A stretch of 60,046 nt of DNA from DAOUEX01 sp034430235 (GCA_964478075.1 CAYZGO010000021.1:1-60046); one strand, 5' to 3'; shown: positions 6,988 through 16,307, counted from the stretch's first letter. Made by a program: numbers and translations. The notes: generated by a model not told the origin, from the letters alone.

Positions 6988-9417
6988 TCATTGGCACAGT
7001 GTGTCCGCACCTCCGGAATGCCAAAGTTGGAAGCGTACTGCCCCTCCAGTCGTCTTGATATCGCACGGGACCTTGCCCAGTTCCTGCAGGGCGACCTCCA
7101 GGGTGCTTTTCCACTGTGCGTCCAGCCAGGGTTTGATAATGACCAGCGAACTGGGATCTGCAATGGTTGTGCGGGCCGCCTCAGGCAAGTTCGTATCAGT
7201 GACGGTAACCTGGATGACCTGGAGAGGCGAAGTGGGAACAGAATAGACCTGCTGGAGAGTGCCCTTGATGCCATCGATGCCCCATGCAGGGTCAGTGATA
7301 AAGACGAAAGTCTTGGGGGAGTCGCCTTCTAGTTCCTGCGCGCGCATCGCCGTCCGCAGGTAGAGCATCGCCAGGTTCTGATATTGTTCCATCCGCTGCC
7401 TGGAAAGTGGATAGGCCTGGTACAGGTTAAGTCCAATCACCGCAATCATGGCCAGACCGCTGAAAGTGGCCATGGATGTCTGATTTCCAAGGAGATTGGT
7501 AATCTGCCGTTGCATCCAAGTCAAGCCAACCGCAGCGAACAAGGCAAACCAGGGCAGGAGCAGAAACATTCTCGTCGTTGGGGGATAAGCCACGCCACTA
7601 GAAGCGCCCACCAGAAGGAGCAGCATTGCGAAGCCGAGCATGAGGAAAAGCGCGAAACGCCTCTTGCGAATCTGCTTCAGAAGATGGGCCATGCCCAAAA
7701 CAAGCAGCGCCGCGCTCAACGGATCCACGTACGATACGGCAACAAAATGGCTTTCGTGCACAACATAGACAAAAGACACGAAGGCATATAGCAGCCTGGT
7801 GGCCACGGACTGAAGCAGGCTTGCAATGCTTCGCATAACCTCGGGATCGTCAAGGAACGTTCCAGCTCTCTTGGCTTCCCAATAGCCCGGTTGAAGCAAG
7901 AGAGGAAAAATGAGAAGAAACATGGAGAGAGCCACGATAACCCAGCGGCGAATGGCTGGTTTGGACGTGGGTGGAGCATACAGCAACAAGAGCAGTAGAG
8001 GAAGAGGAACGACGTACAAGGCAGCCGGATAAACGTAGAAGCAAAAGCCCAATGCCAGCCCCAGGACGACAAAGGCCAGCAGCCGCATTGACCGCAGGGC
8101 CCAGGCCGTAGCCCAGAGAGCCAACGACATGGCAAAGAACGCTTGCAGGTTGTCATAGCCAATCTTGCCGAAGGTCATAAGATAATGCGAAGAGGCCAGT
8201 AGAAGTGAGGCTATCAGCGCGATCCGGCGGGGCACAAACGTCTTGAAGAACAAGAAGAAGAAGCCAATGGCGATAGCGCCCAAGTATATACCGCTGAAGC
8301 GCCATCCGAAGTTATCGCTACCGAGAACCTTCATGAAAATCGCTTGTATAAAGGACGACAAATACGGATGGGTCCCGTAGACCGCTTGCCCATTGAACAA
8401 GTGTGAGCCGATGAATGACGGGCTTTGTCGTCCCGCAATGTCGCGGGCATAATCGAAGAAACTGTATTCATCTCCGATGATAGAGAACCACCATGCGTTG
8501 ATATTCAGTGTGTACAGGATCAGAGCCAGTGACATGACTAAGAGGACAGGACTCACCTCACGGCGATGGCGGAGCAGGTTCAAGGCAGCCAAAGCCAGCA
8601 GCAAGCTGAAAATCCATAGAGGGTTCCCCCGGGAGCAGCTAGCCAGGAATTCTATGAAGGCTAGATGGGCCAGCAAGACAGCCAGAATCAGGTCTCGCTT
8701 CTGGCGCCAGCGTTTTATGATCTCTTTGACTGGTATCTCCCGAAGCACCCACGCCAGGAGATACGCCAGCAAAGCCAGGGCGAGATCCCAGCCAGGCACT
8801 CTGTGCAGAATTGGTGCGCTCAGGATGATGATTGCCAAAGCTATCGCCGAAGCTATGAACACAATGCGACTTGCCCGAGATTGGGCAGGAGAGATGCCTG
8901 CAGTCGCAGGGCTAGCGGTGCCGAGGCCTAGGTTTGAGAACACACTCAAAGGGACTTCTTTGCTGCACCACACCAGTGCCAATGAACCCAGAAAGCAGGG
9001 GAAAATCAGCAGAAAGTAAGACGGGAGCCCCAGGCGGCGCAGGAAGTCAATCTTGCGCCACCAGTCGTCGAGTGAACCGGAGATAGCGTGTTCTCGCAGC
9101 CAACGATCCTGAACGACCAGCAAGGAAGGTACTACTGCCAGGAGAGTCGCCGCTGCAACCAGGAGACCTGGTTTGATCTTGTCCTTCAGAGGCCGCAAAT
9201 CAAACCGACCAGGGTGATCGAGCTGACCTTGCAGGGACGCAACACGTCTCTCCAGTTCGTCAACTCGCCGCTTGAGGACATGGTTGCTGGGCTCTGAAGG
9301 CTCTGCAGGAGATGCCGAAATCGGAAGATCGGAGACAGCCTGCGTGGGAGTGCCCCTACACAGCCACCGACGCTTTAGCCATCCAAACATCCCACTGATC
9401 CTTTCTCTCGCCAACAC
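6988..9417 (-). CDS. GT39-like integral membrane glycosyltransferase (ArnT/PMT type)
   Basis: 809 aa. The N-terminal ~75 residues are cytosolic and include a short coiled-coil-like stretch (VLKRRVDELERRVASLQGQL). A first helix at ~85-105 precedes a GT-C-type core with a dozen or more helices. The acidic catalytic motif expected in the first external loop is visible as IIGDEYSFFDYARDI. A C-terminal extracytoplasmic domain (~690-809, with TFVFITDPAWG and RFQLWHSGG) ends the protein. GT-C enzymes transfer a sugar from a polyprenyl-phosphate donor to lipid or protein on the outer face of the membrane; the acceptor here is unknown. The WecA-like and gmd genes in this window fit a surface-glycan setting. 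The region after its stop (6489-6987) may be decayed coding sequence. Confidence 0.78.
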   Translation of the reverse strand: MLARERISGMFGWLKRRWLCRGTPTQAVSDLPISASPAEPSEPSNHVLKRRVDELERRVASLQGQLDHPGRFDLRPLKDKIKPGLLVAAATLLAVVPSLLVVQDRWLREHAISGSLDDWWRKIDFLRRLGLPSYFLLIFPCFLGSLALVWCSKEVPLSVFSNLGLGTASPATAGISPAQSRASRIVFIASAIALAIIILSAPILHRVPGWDLALALLAYLLAWVLREIPVKEIIKRWRQKRDLILAVLLAHLAFIEFLASCSRGNPLWIFSLLLALAALNLLRHRREVSPVLLVMSLALILYTLNINAWWFSIIGDEYSFFDYARDIAGRQSPSFIGSHLFNGQAVYGTHPYLSSFIQAIFMKVLGSDNFGWRFSGIYLGAIAIGFFFLFFKTFVPRRIALIASLLLASSHYLMTFGKIGYDNLQAFFAMSLALWATAWALRSMRLLAFVVLGLALGFCFYVYPAALYVVPLPLLLLLLYAPPTSKPAIRRWVIVALSMFLLIFPLLLQPGYWEAKRAGTFLDDPEVMRSIASLLQSVATRLLYAFVSFVYVVHESHFVAVSYVDPLSAALLVLGMAHLLKQIRKRRFALFLMLGFAMLLLLVGASSGVAYPPTTRMFLLLPWFALFAAVGLTWMQRQITNLLGNQTSMATFSGLAMIAVIGLNLYQAYPLSRQRMEQYQNLAMLYLRTAMRAQELEGDSPKTFVFITDPAWGIDGIKGTLQQVYSVPTSPLQVIQVTVTDTNLPEAARTTIADPSSLVIIKPWLDAQWKSTLEVALQELGKVPCDIKTTGGAVRFQLWHSGGADTLCQ

Positions 9418-9746
9418 CTTACTGTCGCCAGTAGCGATGTGCCCAGCACATCAGCCAGAAGCCATGTTAGCTCCGAGTGCTTATGTCGCATCCCGTGCCA
9501 TCTGCAAGGAAGTTGTCGCTAACTGTGCAAGACCAAAGCGGAGGCAGACCTGCCCCTCAAGCCGCTGCAAGTGGTTTGTCCCCGCCCACCGCAACTCGCA
9601 TGGGTTGATTGAGACTGGCAGATTCATCCTTCACCCAAGGACGTCAACAGCCTGACCATCGCTGAGGAGTACGATTCTCCGAAGCTTCCGCAGTACCTCA
9701 TGCAAGAGTCAATCAAGGGAATCCACAGCCTGGATTCCCTCCATTC
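9418..9746. other. Intergenic region, no gene seen
   Basis: This separates two minus-strand units: porB ends at 9747 and the GT39-like gene starts at 9417. Apart from the hairpin at 9716-9740 I see no coding or RNA signal. Confidence 0.55.
9716..9740 (-). terminator. Terminator of the apt-dksA-porGDAB run
   Basis: On the minus strand AGGGAATCCA, a 5-nt loop and TGGATTCCCT form a perfect 10-bp stem, followed by TTGATTGACTCTTG, which is moderately T-rich. It lies only six bases past the porB stop. Confidence 0.7.
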
Positions 9747-10673
9747 CTAGGCTTCACACCTTGCCAGGAGCCTTTCCCACTCCTCGTCCACTTTGGCCTG
9801 TATCTCGTCAATCACGTGCCTGAATTGCGGCTGGAAGAGATGTCGGAAGCGCCCTTGGGTTTTGAGCCATTCCTCAACGGGCTTCTTCTCACGAGGTTTA
9901 TAATTCAGTTTCCAGACACCGTTCTCAACCTCGAACAGTGGCCAGTAACAGGTATCCACGGCGAGCTTTGTAACCTCAATCGTAGCCCCCACAGGATGAC
10001 GCCAGCCACGGCTACAGGAAGAGAGCACGTTGATGAACGAAGGCCCATCTGCAGCGGCTGCTTTCCTTGCCTTCTCCATTAGATCACGCCAGCGGCTGGG
10101 CGCTGCCTGAGCGACGTAGGGAATACGATGGGCTGCGATAATCTCCGTCAGGGGCTTGCGCCATTGCACCTTGCCGGGGATAACGGTGCCCGCTGGTGAG
10201 GTGGTCGTGTGCGCGCCCATCGGCGTGGCCGAACTACGCTGGATACCAGTGTTCATGTATGCTTCGTTGTTGAGACAGACGTAGATAAACCTGTGTCCAC
10301 GCTCCAAGGCACCGGACAAGAACTGCAAACCGATGTCGTAGGTTGCGCCATCCCCACCAAAAGCTATAAAGCGGATATTACGGTCGGGAATCTTGCCCTG
10401 GCGTACCAGGGAACGATACATCGCCTCGGCGCCGGCAATCGTGGTTGCAGCGTTCTCAAAAGCGTTATGTATCCACGGCACATTCCAGGAAGTGTAGGGA
10501 TACATGGACGTGGCAATCTCGGCGCATCCGGTCGCCATGCTGAGCACCACGGGTTCATCTATCGCATTAAGAATCTGGCGAATGATAATGGGCTCTGCGC
10601 ACCCAGCACAAAAACGATGCCCCGGGGCGAGCCGTTCGGGCTTGGCAGCCTGTTCCTTTAACTTGATAGCCAT
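9747..10673 (-). CDS. porB: 2-oxoacid:ferredoxin oxidoreductase, beta subunit (probable pyruvate)
   Basis: 308 aa. The ThDP-binding subunit of the four-subunit enzyme that oxidatively decarboxylates a 2-oxoacid with CoA, reducing ferredoxin. HRFCAGCAEPI near residue 22 and a later CSRGW carry cysteines typical of the beta subunit's Fe-S cluster. GGDGATYDIGLQ (~105-116) and CLNNEAYMNTGIQ (~132-144) form the ThDP/Mg site. It lies four bases after porA, last in the order gamma-delta-alpha-beta, and is followed by a terminator. Pyruvate is the most likely substrate from similarity to PorB, but 2-ketoisovalerate enzymes look alike. Confidence 0.92.
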   Translation of the reverse strand: MAIKLKEQAAKPERLAPGHRFCAGCAEPIIIRQILNAIDEPVVLSMATGCAEIATSMYPYTSWNVPWIHNAFENAATTIAGAEAMYRSLVRQGKIPDRNIRFIAFGGDGATYDIGLQFLSGALERGHRFIYVCLNNEAYMNTGIQRSSATPMGAHTTTSPAGTVIPGKVQWRKPLTEIIAAHRIPYVAQAAPSRWRDLMEKARKAAAADGPSFINVLSSCSRGWRHPVGATIEVTKLAVDTCYWPLFEVENGVWKLNYKPREKKPVEEWLKTQGRFRHLFQPQFRHVIDEIQAKVDEEWERLLARCEA

Positions 10674-10677
10674 GCGC

Positions 10678-11871
10678 TTACTCCCTCAAGCCAAGATAAT
10701 TGACCAGCGACTTGACCTTACCCGTGTCTGCAATCTCTCGCAGGTCGCTGGCTACCTGTTCGATATGATCCGGGAAGACATCGCGTCCGCCCAAACCGTA
10801 GATATAGTTGACCACCTTAGTTGCAGCACCGGCCGCAAAAAGCGCTGCGCAGACTTCCAGGAATACTGGCCCTACACTATCCATGGCCCCGAAGCTGGCC
10901 GAGCGATCCATTACCGCCACAGCCTTGACACCATTCAGTGCAGCCACCAGTTCCTGTGCCGGGAATGGCCGGAAGACTCGCAGCTTCAGGAGGCCAACTT
11001 TGAGCCCCTCGTTGCGCAGCTTCCTCACAGTCGTGCGTACTGTACCCGCTGCCGAACTAAGCACAATAATCGCCAACTCGGCATCGTCCATAGCATATTG
11101 GTCAAAGATGCCATAGCTGCGGCCAAAGGTCTTGCCGAATTCTTTGCCCACATCAGCGATGACCGCCATAGCCTTACTCATCGCATCTATCTGCTGACGC
11201 TTATGCTCAAAATAGTAGTCGTACATGTCCCATGCACCGAAGGTGATGGGGTGATCAATGTCCAGCAGAGAGTACTTTGGCTCGTAGGCGCCAATAAAGT
11301 CCTTCACCACTGCATCCTCAGCGACCTCCATCCCTTCCACGCCGTGCCCGGTAATAAAGCCATCTTGCATGACCATCACGGGCAGGAGCAGGTCGGGGTG
11401 CTCGGCGATGCGCACTGCCTGGATGATGTTGTCGTAGACTTCCTGCGCAGTCTCGGAGTAGAGTTGAAGCCAGCCTGCATCGCGAGCCCCCATGGAATCG
11501 GAGTGGTCACAATGAATGTTGAGCGGGGCAGAAAGTGCGCGATTTACCACAGGCATGACAATTGGCAAACGGCTCGAGGCTGCGATATAAAGCACTTCCC
11601 ACATCAAAGCCAAACCGTTGGCTGCCGTGGCAGTCATCACACGGCCGCCTGCCGATGCAGCGCCAACACAGGCGCTCATGGCTGCGTGTTCACTCTCGAC
11701 AGGTATGAACTCGGTATCCACCTCGCCATTGGCCACGTACTGCGAAAAGGTTTGCACGATAGCCGTTTGCGGCGTGATAGGATAGGCAGCCATGACATCA
11801 GGGTTGATCTGCCGCATCGCTTGCGCAGCGGCGTGGGCTCCATCCAGAGCCATTTTCGTAGATACGATCAT
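10678..11871 (-). CDS. porA: 2-oxoacid:ferredoxin oxidoreductase, alpha subunit
   Basis: 397 aa. It carries the pyrimidine-binding domain with AAYPITPQTAIVQ (~29-41), VESEHAAMSACVGA (~58-71) and TATAANGLALMWE (~80-92), the hallmark of PorA. Domain II follows with HSDSMGARDAGW, and then a Rossmann-like domain (~255 onward, with IVLSSAAGTVRT and LLKLRVFRPFP). It forms the active site with PorB. ATG 11871 is preceded by GAGGAGG on the minus strand. The 65-nt gap to the delta subunit is the largest inside porGDAB. Confidence 0.93.
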   Translation of the reverse strand: MIVSTKMALDGAHAAAQAMRQINPDVMAAYPITPQTAIVQTFSQYVANGEVDTEFIPVESEHAAMSACVGAASAGGRVMTATAANGLALMWEVLYIAASSRLPIVMPVVNRALSAPLNIHCDHSDSMGARDAGWLQLYSETAQEVYDNIIQAVRIAEHPDLLLPVMVMQDGFITGHGVEGMEVAEDAVVKDFIGAYEPKYSLLDIDHPITFGAWDMYDYYFEHKRQQIDAMSKAMAVIADVGKEFGKTFGRSYGIFDQYAMDDAELAIIVLSSAAGTVRTTVRKLRNEGLKVGLLKLRVFRPFPAQELVAALNGVKAVAVMDRSASFGAMDSVGPVFLEVCAALFAAGAATKVVNYIYGLGGRDVFPDHIEQVASDLREIADTGKVKSLVNYLGLRE

Positions 11872-11936
11872 TGTTATGTCCTCCTCAAACAGAGAGCTGA
11901 ATAAACCAAAAAGAATCAGATGGTCCGCCCAGCCGT

Positions 11937-12260
11937 CTAATCTCCTTCTATGACCATCTGAATGACTTTGCCTGCTTTGCCAGTATGTTCATGTGCTTCG
12001 ACCTTGACCGGACACACATTGGCACAAATACCGCAACCTTTGCAGTGATAATAGTCAAAGCCAACCCACTTGCCATCCTTAACGATAATCGCTGAATCAG
12101 GGCAATAGACCCAGCATATCAGGCAATGCGTACACTTGGCCATGTCATGCACTGGGCGCTCTGTGCGCCAGGTGCCAGTGTTGTACTCGGCTGCGCACCC
12201 TGGCTCAAAAACCATGCCAGCGATGTTCGTTTCTTTCCACGTAGCATTCTGTTTCGGCAT
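11937..12260 (-). CDS. porD: 2-oxoacid:ferredoxin oxidoreductase, delta subunit (2x[4Fe-4S])
   Basis: 107 aa. Two ferredoxin motifs are intact: CTHCLICWVYCP and CKGCGICANVCP, each followed by the usual proline. It shuttles electrons from the ThDP/Fe-S core to external ferredoxin. Six bases separate it from the gamma subunit gene, so translation is probably coupled. Confidence 0.94.
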   Translation of the reverse strand: MPKQNATWKETNIAGMVFEPGCAAEYNTGTWRTERPVHDMAKCTHCLICWVYCPDSAIIVKDGKWVGFDYYHCKGCGICANVCPVKVEAHEHTGKAGKVIQMVIEGD

Positions 12261-12266
12261 GTTACC

Positions 12267-12845
12267 TCATCCTTCTTTCACTTCCTTATAAGCCCGCCGC
12301 AGGGCTTTGACATTGTTCTCCACGACCTCGTCCCTTAGCTTGGCCCCCAGCTTCTCCCTGACCACGTGCAGTGTGTTGTCCAGATTCACCAGCCCAGTGG
12401 CACGAACAATAGCACCCAACATCAGCGTAGCGGGGACGTCTCGCCCAAGGGTCTCCAGTGCAATTCGCGTAGCGTCCACAGTGAAGACTTTGGCCTTGCT
12501 GCCTTTGAGCCCCAAACGCGCGCGGATCTGCTCCGGCGTCTCTGGCGCATTGACGATCACAATGCCATCTTTAGCCAGCCCCTCGGTGACGTCCACAACG
12601 CCAAGTAAGTTGGGGTTAACGACGACGACCACTTCAGGGCTGAGAATCTGATAGTGCACTTCGATAGGCTCGTCGCTAATGCGCGTATAGACTCTGATGG
12701 GCGCTCCCATACGCGCGGGGCCATAGTCAGGGAAGGCCTGAAAGTATCTGCCCTCCTCCAGGGCAGCCTCGGCCAGCAACTCGCCAGCCGTAACTACACC
12801 CTGCCCGGCACGCCCATGCCAACGAATCTCTGTTAGCTTTGCCAT
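12267..12845 (-). CDS. porG: 2-oxoacid:ferredoxin oxidoreductase, gamma subunit
   Basis: 192 aa. The N-terminus EIRWHGRAGQGVVTAGELLA and the PDYGPARMGAPI and VYTRISDEPI stretches are diagnostic of the gamma subunit, which binds CoA in structurally known enzymes. It is the first por gene, 43 bp after the DksA/TraR-like gene on the same strand; co-transcription with apt-dksA is possible. Confidence 0.94.
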   Translation of the reverse strand: MAKLTEIRWHGRAGQGVVTAGELLAEAALEEGRYFQAFPDYGPARMGAPIRVYTRISDEPIEVHYQILSPEVVVVVNPNLLGVVDVTEGLAKDGIVIVNAPETPEQIRARLGLKGSKAKVFTVDATRIALETLGRDVPATLMLGAIVRATGLVNLDNTLHVVREKLGAKLRDEVVENNVKALRRAYKEVKEG

Positions 12846-12888
12846 CTTGACCTCCTCAATGCAATAGCAAGTTCTATGTAGTAACCGC

Positions 12889-13278
12889 TCACTGCCCTAA
12901 CCCGTTCCTACCCTTCTTCCGGGGAAAGAGTAGTGTGGGTCTGCTGCGCAGCGAGCGTTCCAACTTCTCCTGGCACTTGACGCAGGTTGTAGCGTAAGGC
13001 ACGATTTCCAGCCTGGCAGGGTCAATCTTCCCGCCGCACATATCACAAATGCCATAGTGTCCTTTTTCGGCGGCCCGCAAAGCATTCTCGATTGAGGCCA
13101 GTTTCTCTTGCAAGGTCTCAATGATGGCCAGTGTCTTTCCCCGCTCATAGATATCAGAAGCAGCATCAACCGAATCGATGACGCGCTCTACCTCAGTCTC
13201 TAGATATCTGCGGAGGCGTTTCAACTTTGCCAGGATCTCTTTGCGCTCCGCCTGTAACCTTGTTGTCTGGTCTACCAT
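12889..13278 (-). CDS. DksA/TraR-family C4 zinc-finger protein
   Basis: 129 aa. An N-terminal coiled coil (residues ~5-70, rich in Glu, Arg, Lys and Leu) is followed by the zinc finger CDMCGGKIDPARLEIVPY, then TTCVKC. That layout matches DksA/TraR proteins, which enter the RNA polymerase secondary channel. The conserved acidic tip of true DksA (DXXDXA) is represented only loosely by VDAASDIYE, so ppGpp-type regulation is not certain. It lies 23 bp after apt and 43 bp before porG. Confidence 0.82.
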   Translation of the reverse strand: MVDQTTRLQAERKEILAKLKRLRRYLETEVERVIDSVDAASDIYERGKTLAIIETLQEKLASIENALRAAEKGHYGICDMCGGKIDPARLEIVPYATTCVKCQEKLERSLRSRPTLLFPRKKGRNGLGQ

Positions 13279-13301
13279 CTGCTGCTCACCATACGGAAAC
13301 C

Positions 13302-13814
13302 TCAGAACTTGATGAGCGAGAAGACATCATAACCCTTAAGCTTGTCAACGCCCTTCAAGAATGTAAGATCTATGAGAAAAGCGATACCAACTACCTTTCC
13401 ACCCAGTTTCTCGATAAGCTCAACGGCTGCTTTGGCTGACCCACCGGTAGCCAGAAGGTCATCCACAAGCAGCACGCGCTGACCTGGCTGGATAGCATCT
13501 GTGTGCATCTCAAGAGTGTTGGTGCCATATTCCAGGGTGTAACTGGCGCTGATCTTCTCTGCGGGCAGCTTACCTGGTTTGCGGATAAGCACAAAACCGG
13601 CCCCCAGCTCATAGGCCATCGGAGCTCCAAAGACGAATCCCCGAGACTCAATGGCAGCGACGACGTCAATGTCTGCATCAATGTAGTGATCAATAAGAGC
13701 ATCAACGGCTTCCTGAAAGGCGTCGGGGTCCTTGGTCAAGGTGGTGATATCCTTAAACAGAATTCCTTTCACTGGAAAGTCCGGTACGTCGCGGATCAAC
13801 TCTGCCAGGTCCAT
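13302..13814 (-). CDS. apt: Adenine phosphoribosyltransferase
   Basis: 170 aa, full length. It converts adenine and PRPP to AMP (purine salvage, cytoplasm). Visible are FPVKGILFKDIT (~13-24), AAIESRGFVFGAP (~53-65), LIRKPGKLP and the PRPP loop VLLVDDLLATGGSAKAA (~113-129). It is the first gene of a minus-strand run (apt, dksA-like, porGDAB) served by a good promoter at 13863-13891. Confidence 0.96.
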   Translation of the reverse strand: MDLAELIRDVPDFPVKGILFKDITTLTKDPDAFQEAVDALIDHYIDADIDVVAAIESRGFVFGAPMAYELGAGFVLIRKPGKLPAEKISASYTLEYGTNTLEMHTDAIQPGQRVLLVDDLLATGGSAKAAVELIEKLGGKVVGIAFLIDLTFLKGVDKLKGYDVFSLIKF

Positions 13815-13862
13815 GCTGCCCTCCTAGACTCAACGCTGCTTGCCTCCCTGAGACCGCGCACG

Positions 13863-13891
13863 ATTGTATCAGAAAACAGCGAAATAGGCAA
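13863..13891 (-). promoter_or_regulatory. Promoter of the apt run
   Basis: On the minus strand TTGCCT (13891-13886), a 17-nt spacer and TACAAT (13868-13863). Its start point would lie about 45 nt ahead of the apt ATG. Confidence 0.7.
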
Positions 13892-14206
13892 GTCGTGAAC
13901 TCCGAAGGCATTGAAAAACATAGCAGTCAGTGTCAATACTCGCTACACTCTGTCGTATTATCTGTTGTGGTCTGGGTTAACGGAATCGGACTTGTTCAGG
14001 ATCCTCGAGACCCGAAGTGGTGTATCAAGTTTGGGTGACTCCCTCGAACCATCCTGTCAAGCCATCGCCTACGGCCTTGACCCGATGGTCAAGATCTACG
14101 ACGAGACACGCGCGACGAACGCGCAGTTGCACTCCTGCCGATGCCGTCGCTGTAGTGCCGCACGAACGCCTGGAAATCGTGATGCACCCATCCTGAAAGT
14201 GATATA
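13892..14206. other. Intergenic region between divergent promoters, no gene seen
   Basis: Between the apt promoter (minus) and the propeller-protein promoter (plus). It contains GTCAAGCCATCGCCTACGG at 14057-14075, nearly the same as GTCAAGCCATCGCCTGCGG at 2968-2986, a short dispersed repeat. No convincing open frame. Confidence 0.5.
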
Positions 14207-14235
14207 TTGCCTGTTCAACACATCAATGCTATAAT
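14207..14235 (+). promoter_or_regulatory. Promoter of the propeller-protein gene
   Basis: TTGCCT at 14207-14212, a 17-nt spacer and a perfect TATAAT at 14230-14235. Transcription would start near 14242, which rules out the GTG at 14241 as a start and favours ATG 14268. Confidence 0.78.
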
Positions 14236-14267
14236 GGGCAGTGAAAAACCTATGGGGGAAAGGAAAA

Positions 14268-15947
14268 ATGACAAACAGAATCCGACTCTCTGCAGCTCTA
14301 CTGCTGGCTGTATGCTTGGCCCTCACAGTCATCAGCGCGGGTGTAGCTCAGAAAGGCACGCTACTAGCCGGGCTTATCCTCAACGGAGACTTTGAGGGCG
14401 AGTTCTATCCGTATGGGTCCGGAGAGGTCGCCCGGCACTGGACGCCCTACGAGGACCCGGGCCTACATACACCCGAGTACCGGCGCTCCACGCTCTACAA
14501 ATACGAGGGCGAAGCCAGTCAGCTGATCTGGGCAGACCGAGTGCCCTGGTATGCTGGCATTAAGCAGACCACCGTGCTCACCTCGGGACAAAGCAGGGCA
14601 CGCATACAAACAGGCAAACGTTACACCGTGTACGTGTTGATGTTCAGCATCTACGGTGGAGCGGGGAGCTCAGTGCAACACGGCAAGCTGAACAAACGCG
14701 TTGGGATCAACCCTAAAGGAGGAACCCACGCTTTGTCTTCCGACATTGTCTGGAGTCCGTGGTACGGCCAAGACAAGGAGTGGATCCAGATCAATGCGTC
14801 AGTCGAGGCCCAGGCAAATCGGCTTACGGTCTTTATCGAGGCAGACGACCCAGAATCAGGCGGGCAGGATCAGGTCTACATAGACAACGTCTGGCTCGAA
14901 GAAGAGGGAGCCCCCCCGCCACCCACGAGGACCCCTGTCCCGACAGTCACGCCCACGCCTACAGCCACGCCGGCGATTGCAGTACTGCGCTCCGTCAATG
15001 TTGGCCGTCAGCCGCAGGGGATCGCCGTCCTGCCCAGCATTAACCGCTTCTTCGTGGCAAACAGTGGTGGGAACACGCTGTCCAGCCTGGAAGGCTTCCT
15101 TGAGTGGCGGCATACCGAGATCGGCAGCCACGGGCAAGGTCCGAGCAATGTGGCCATAGACCCAGATCGATATCGCATGTACGTCGTCAACACGGCTGAA
15201 AACAACGTAGCAGTATTCGATGCGGGCACCAATCAGCACATTGATTCTGTCCCCCTTGGTGATGGACGGTCACCGAAAGGAATCGCTGTACTGGGCAACA
15301 CCATCTACGTTGCAAACGCAGCCGCACACTCAGTGTCGGTCATTGATGGGAACACCCTCAGGGTCACCAAGACTATTGCTGTTGAACAAGTGCCAGAACA
15401 GATAGCTGTTAATCCACAAACTAACAAAGTGTACGTGACCAATCGCGGCTACTCGCCAGAGAACGCCGGCTCAGTGACAGTAATTGACGGTAGCACGCAA
15501 GAAAGGCTGCGGACTATTGACCTCTCCTACACCGCCCCAAAGCCAGCACCAGGGCCCTACGGGGTGGCTGTCAACCCTGTCACCAACCAAGTATACGTGG
15601 CCTCGACCAGCGGCAAACTGGTTATCATAGACGGCGAAAGCGATAAAGTTGTGGACGTCGTGCTCCCACCCGTGCCCACCGGGCTCGACGGTGTGGCTGT
15701 GAACCCCGCCAGCAACAACGTGTTTGTCAGCAGTGGGACAGCCAACACGGTGTTCGTGTACGATGCAGATGTAAGGGGCTGGATCTGCACGTTGACGGTC
15801 GGAAGTGGCCTCTTCCGTGGTATCGCTGTCAACCCGCTGACCTACCACGTGCTGGTGTCCAACACTGCCGACGACACGGTGAGCGTAATACGTGACTCTG
15901 GCGCTTATCAACCGTTCAGTCTCTGGATACCCATGGTTCGCAAGTAA
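14268..15947 (+). CDS. Exported YVTN beta-propeller protein with N-terminal binding domain
   Basis: 559 aa. A signal peptide (IRLSAALLLAVCLALTVISAGVA) is followed by an N-terminal ~190-residue beta-sandwich-like domain (LILNGDFEGEFYPYG at its start, YIDNVWLEE at its end), similar in style to carbohydrate-binding modules. A Thr/Pro linker (PPTRTPVPTVTPTPTATP) leads to a propeller of about seven blades carrying YVTN-type repeats, for example NPQTNKVYVTNRGYS, NPVTNQVYVASTSG, NPASNNVFVSSG and NPLTYHVLVSNTADD. Such propellers usually mediate surface binding; no catalytic residues are seen. The start at 14268 follows AAAGGAAAAA and fits the promoter at 14207-14235. The protein ends in WIPMVRK. Confidence 0.85.
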   Translation: MTNRIRLSAALLLAVCLALTVISAGVAQKGTLLAGLILNGDFEGEFYPYGSGEVARHWTPYEDPGLHTPEYRRSTLYKYEGEASQLIWADRVPWYAGIKQTTVLTSGQSRARIQTGKRYTVYVLMFSIYGGAGSSVQHGKLNKRVGINPKGGTHALSSDIVWSPWYGQDKEWIQINASVEAQANRLTVFIEADDPESGGQDQVYIDNVWLEEEGAPPPPTRTPVPTVTPTPTATPAIAVLRSVNVGRQPQGIAVLPSINRFFVANSGGNTLSSLEGFLEWRHTEIGSHGQGPSNVAIDPDRYRMYVVNTAENNVAVFDAGTNQHIDSVPLGDGRSPKGIAVLGNTIYVANAAAHSVSVIDGNTLRVTKTIAVEQVPEQIAVNPQTNKVYVTNRGYSPENAGSVTVIDGSTQERLRTIDLSYTAPKPAPGPYGVAVNPVTNQVYVASTSGKLVIIDGESDKVVDVVLPPVPTGLDGVAVNPASNNVFVSSGTANTVFVYDADVRGWICTLTVGSGLFRGIAVNPLTYHVLVSNTADDTVSVIRDSGAYQPFSLWIPMVRK

Positions 15948-15967
15948 GCGGGCGGACAACTCCAATA

Positions 15968-15995
15968 GGGAGCTCCCAGCATAGTGGGAGCTCCC
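15968..15995. terminator. Perfect 11-bp hairpin after the propeller gene
   Basis: GGGAGCTCCCA at 15968-15978, a 6-nt loop and TGGGAGCTCCC at 15985-15995. Each arm is itself a palindrome (GGGAGCTCCC), so cruciform or alternative pairings are possible. It starts 20 bp past the stop. There is no T-run, so it may be a 3'-end stabiliser rather than a classic terminator. Confidence 0.55.
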
Positions 15996-16307
15996 CGCGT
16001 GGAATCGAAAAAGCAGCAGACTCCTCCAGCACTGGATGCAACAGAATGTCCACTGCACTCCTCAGCAGTTGCCGATTTGCAGTCTGCACACCAGCAATCG
16101 TCGATGCTCTGGCAGGTTGCCGGTGGTCTGGACCTTTTGACTCGCAACCGGCTGCAGAGCGTGCTATGATTCCAATCACCTGGAACGATGGTAGAGTCTG
16201 CAAGAACAGTCGCCGTCGGCAGCGCTTTCAAGAACAGATCTCTGGCCTTGTTGTGGTGGCTAAGACCGCTTCTGTGCTCCGTCAATGACATGCAAGAGGT
16301 GAACACT
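15996..16307. other. Intergenic region upstream of ligA, no gene seen
   Basis: No clear promoter with good spacing was found: TTGACT at 16137 and TATGAT at 16165 are 22 nt apart. A long in-frame extension of ligA exists here but has no coding character or ribosome site. Confidence 0.5.

Noticed and set aside
10504..11904. Long plus-strand open frame (466 codons) opposite porA/porB
   Set aside because: It is the mirror of two strongly conserved minus-strand genes and has no recognisable protein features.
16137..16170. ligA promoter (TTGACT and TATGAT)
   Set aside because: The 22-nt spacer is too long for a normal sigma-70 promoter.
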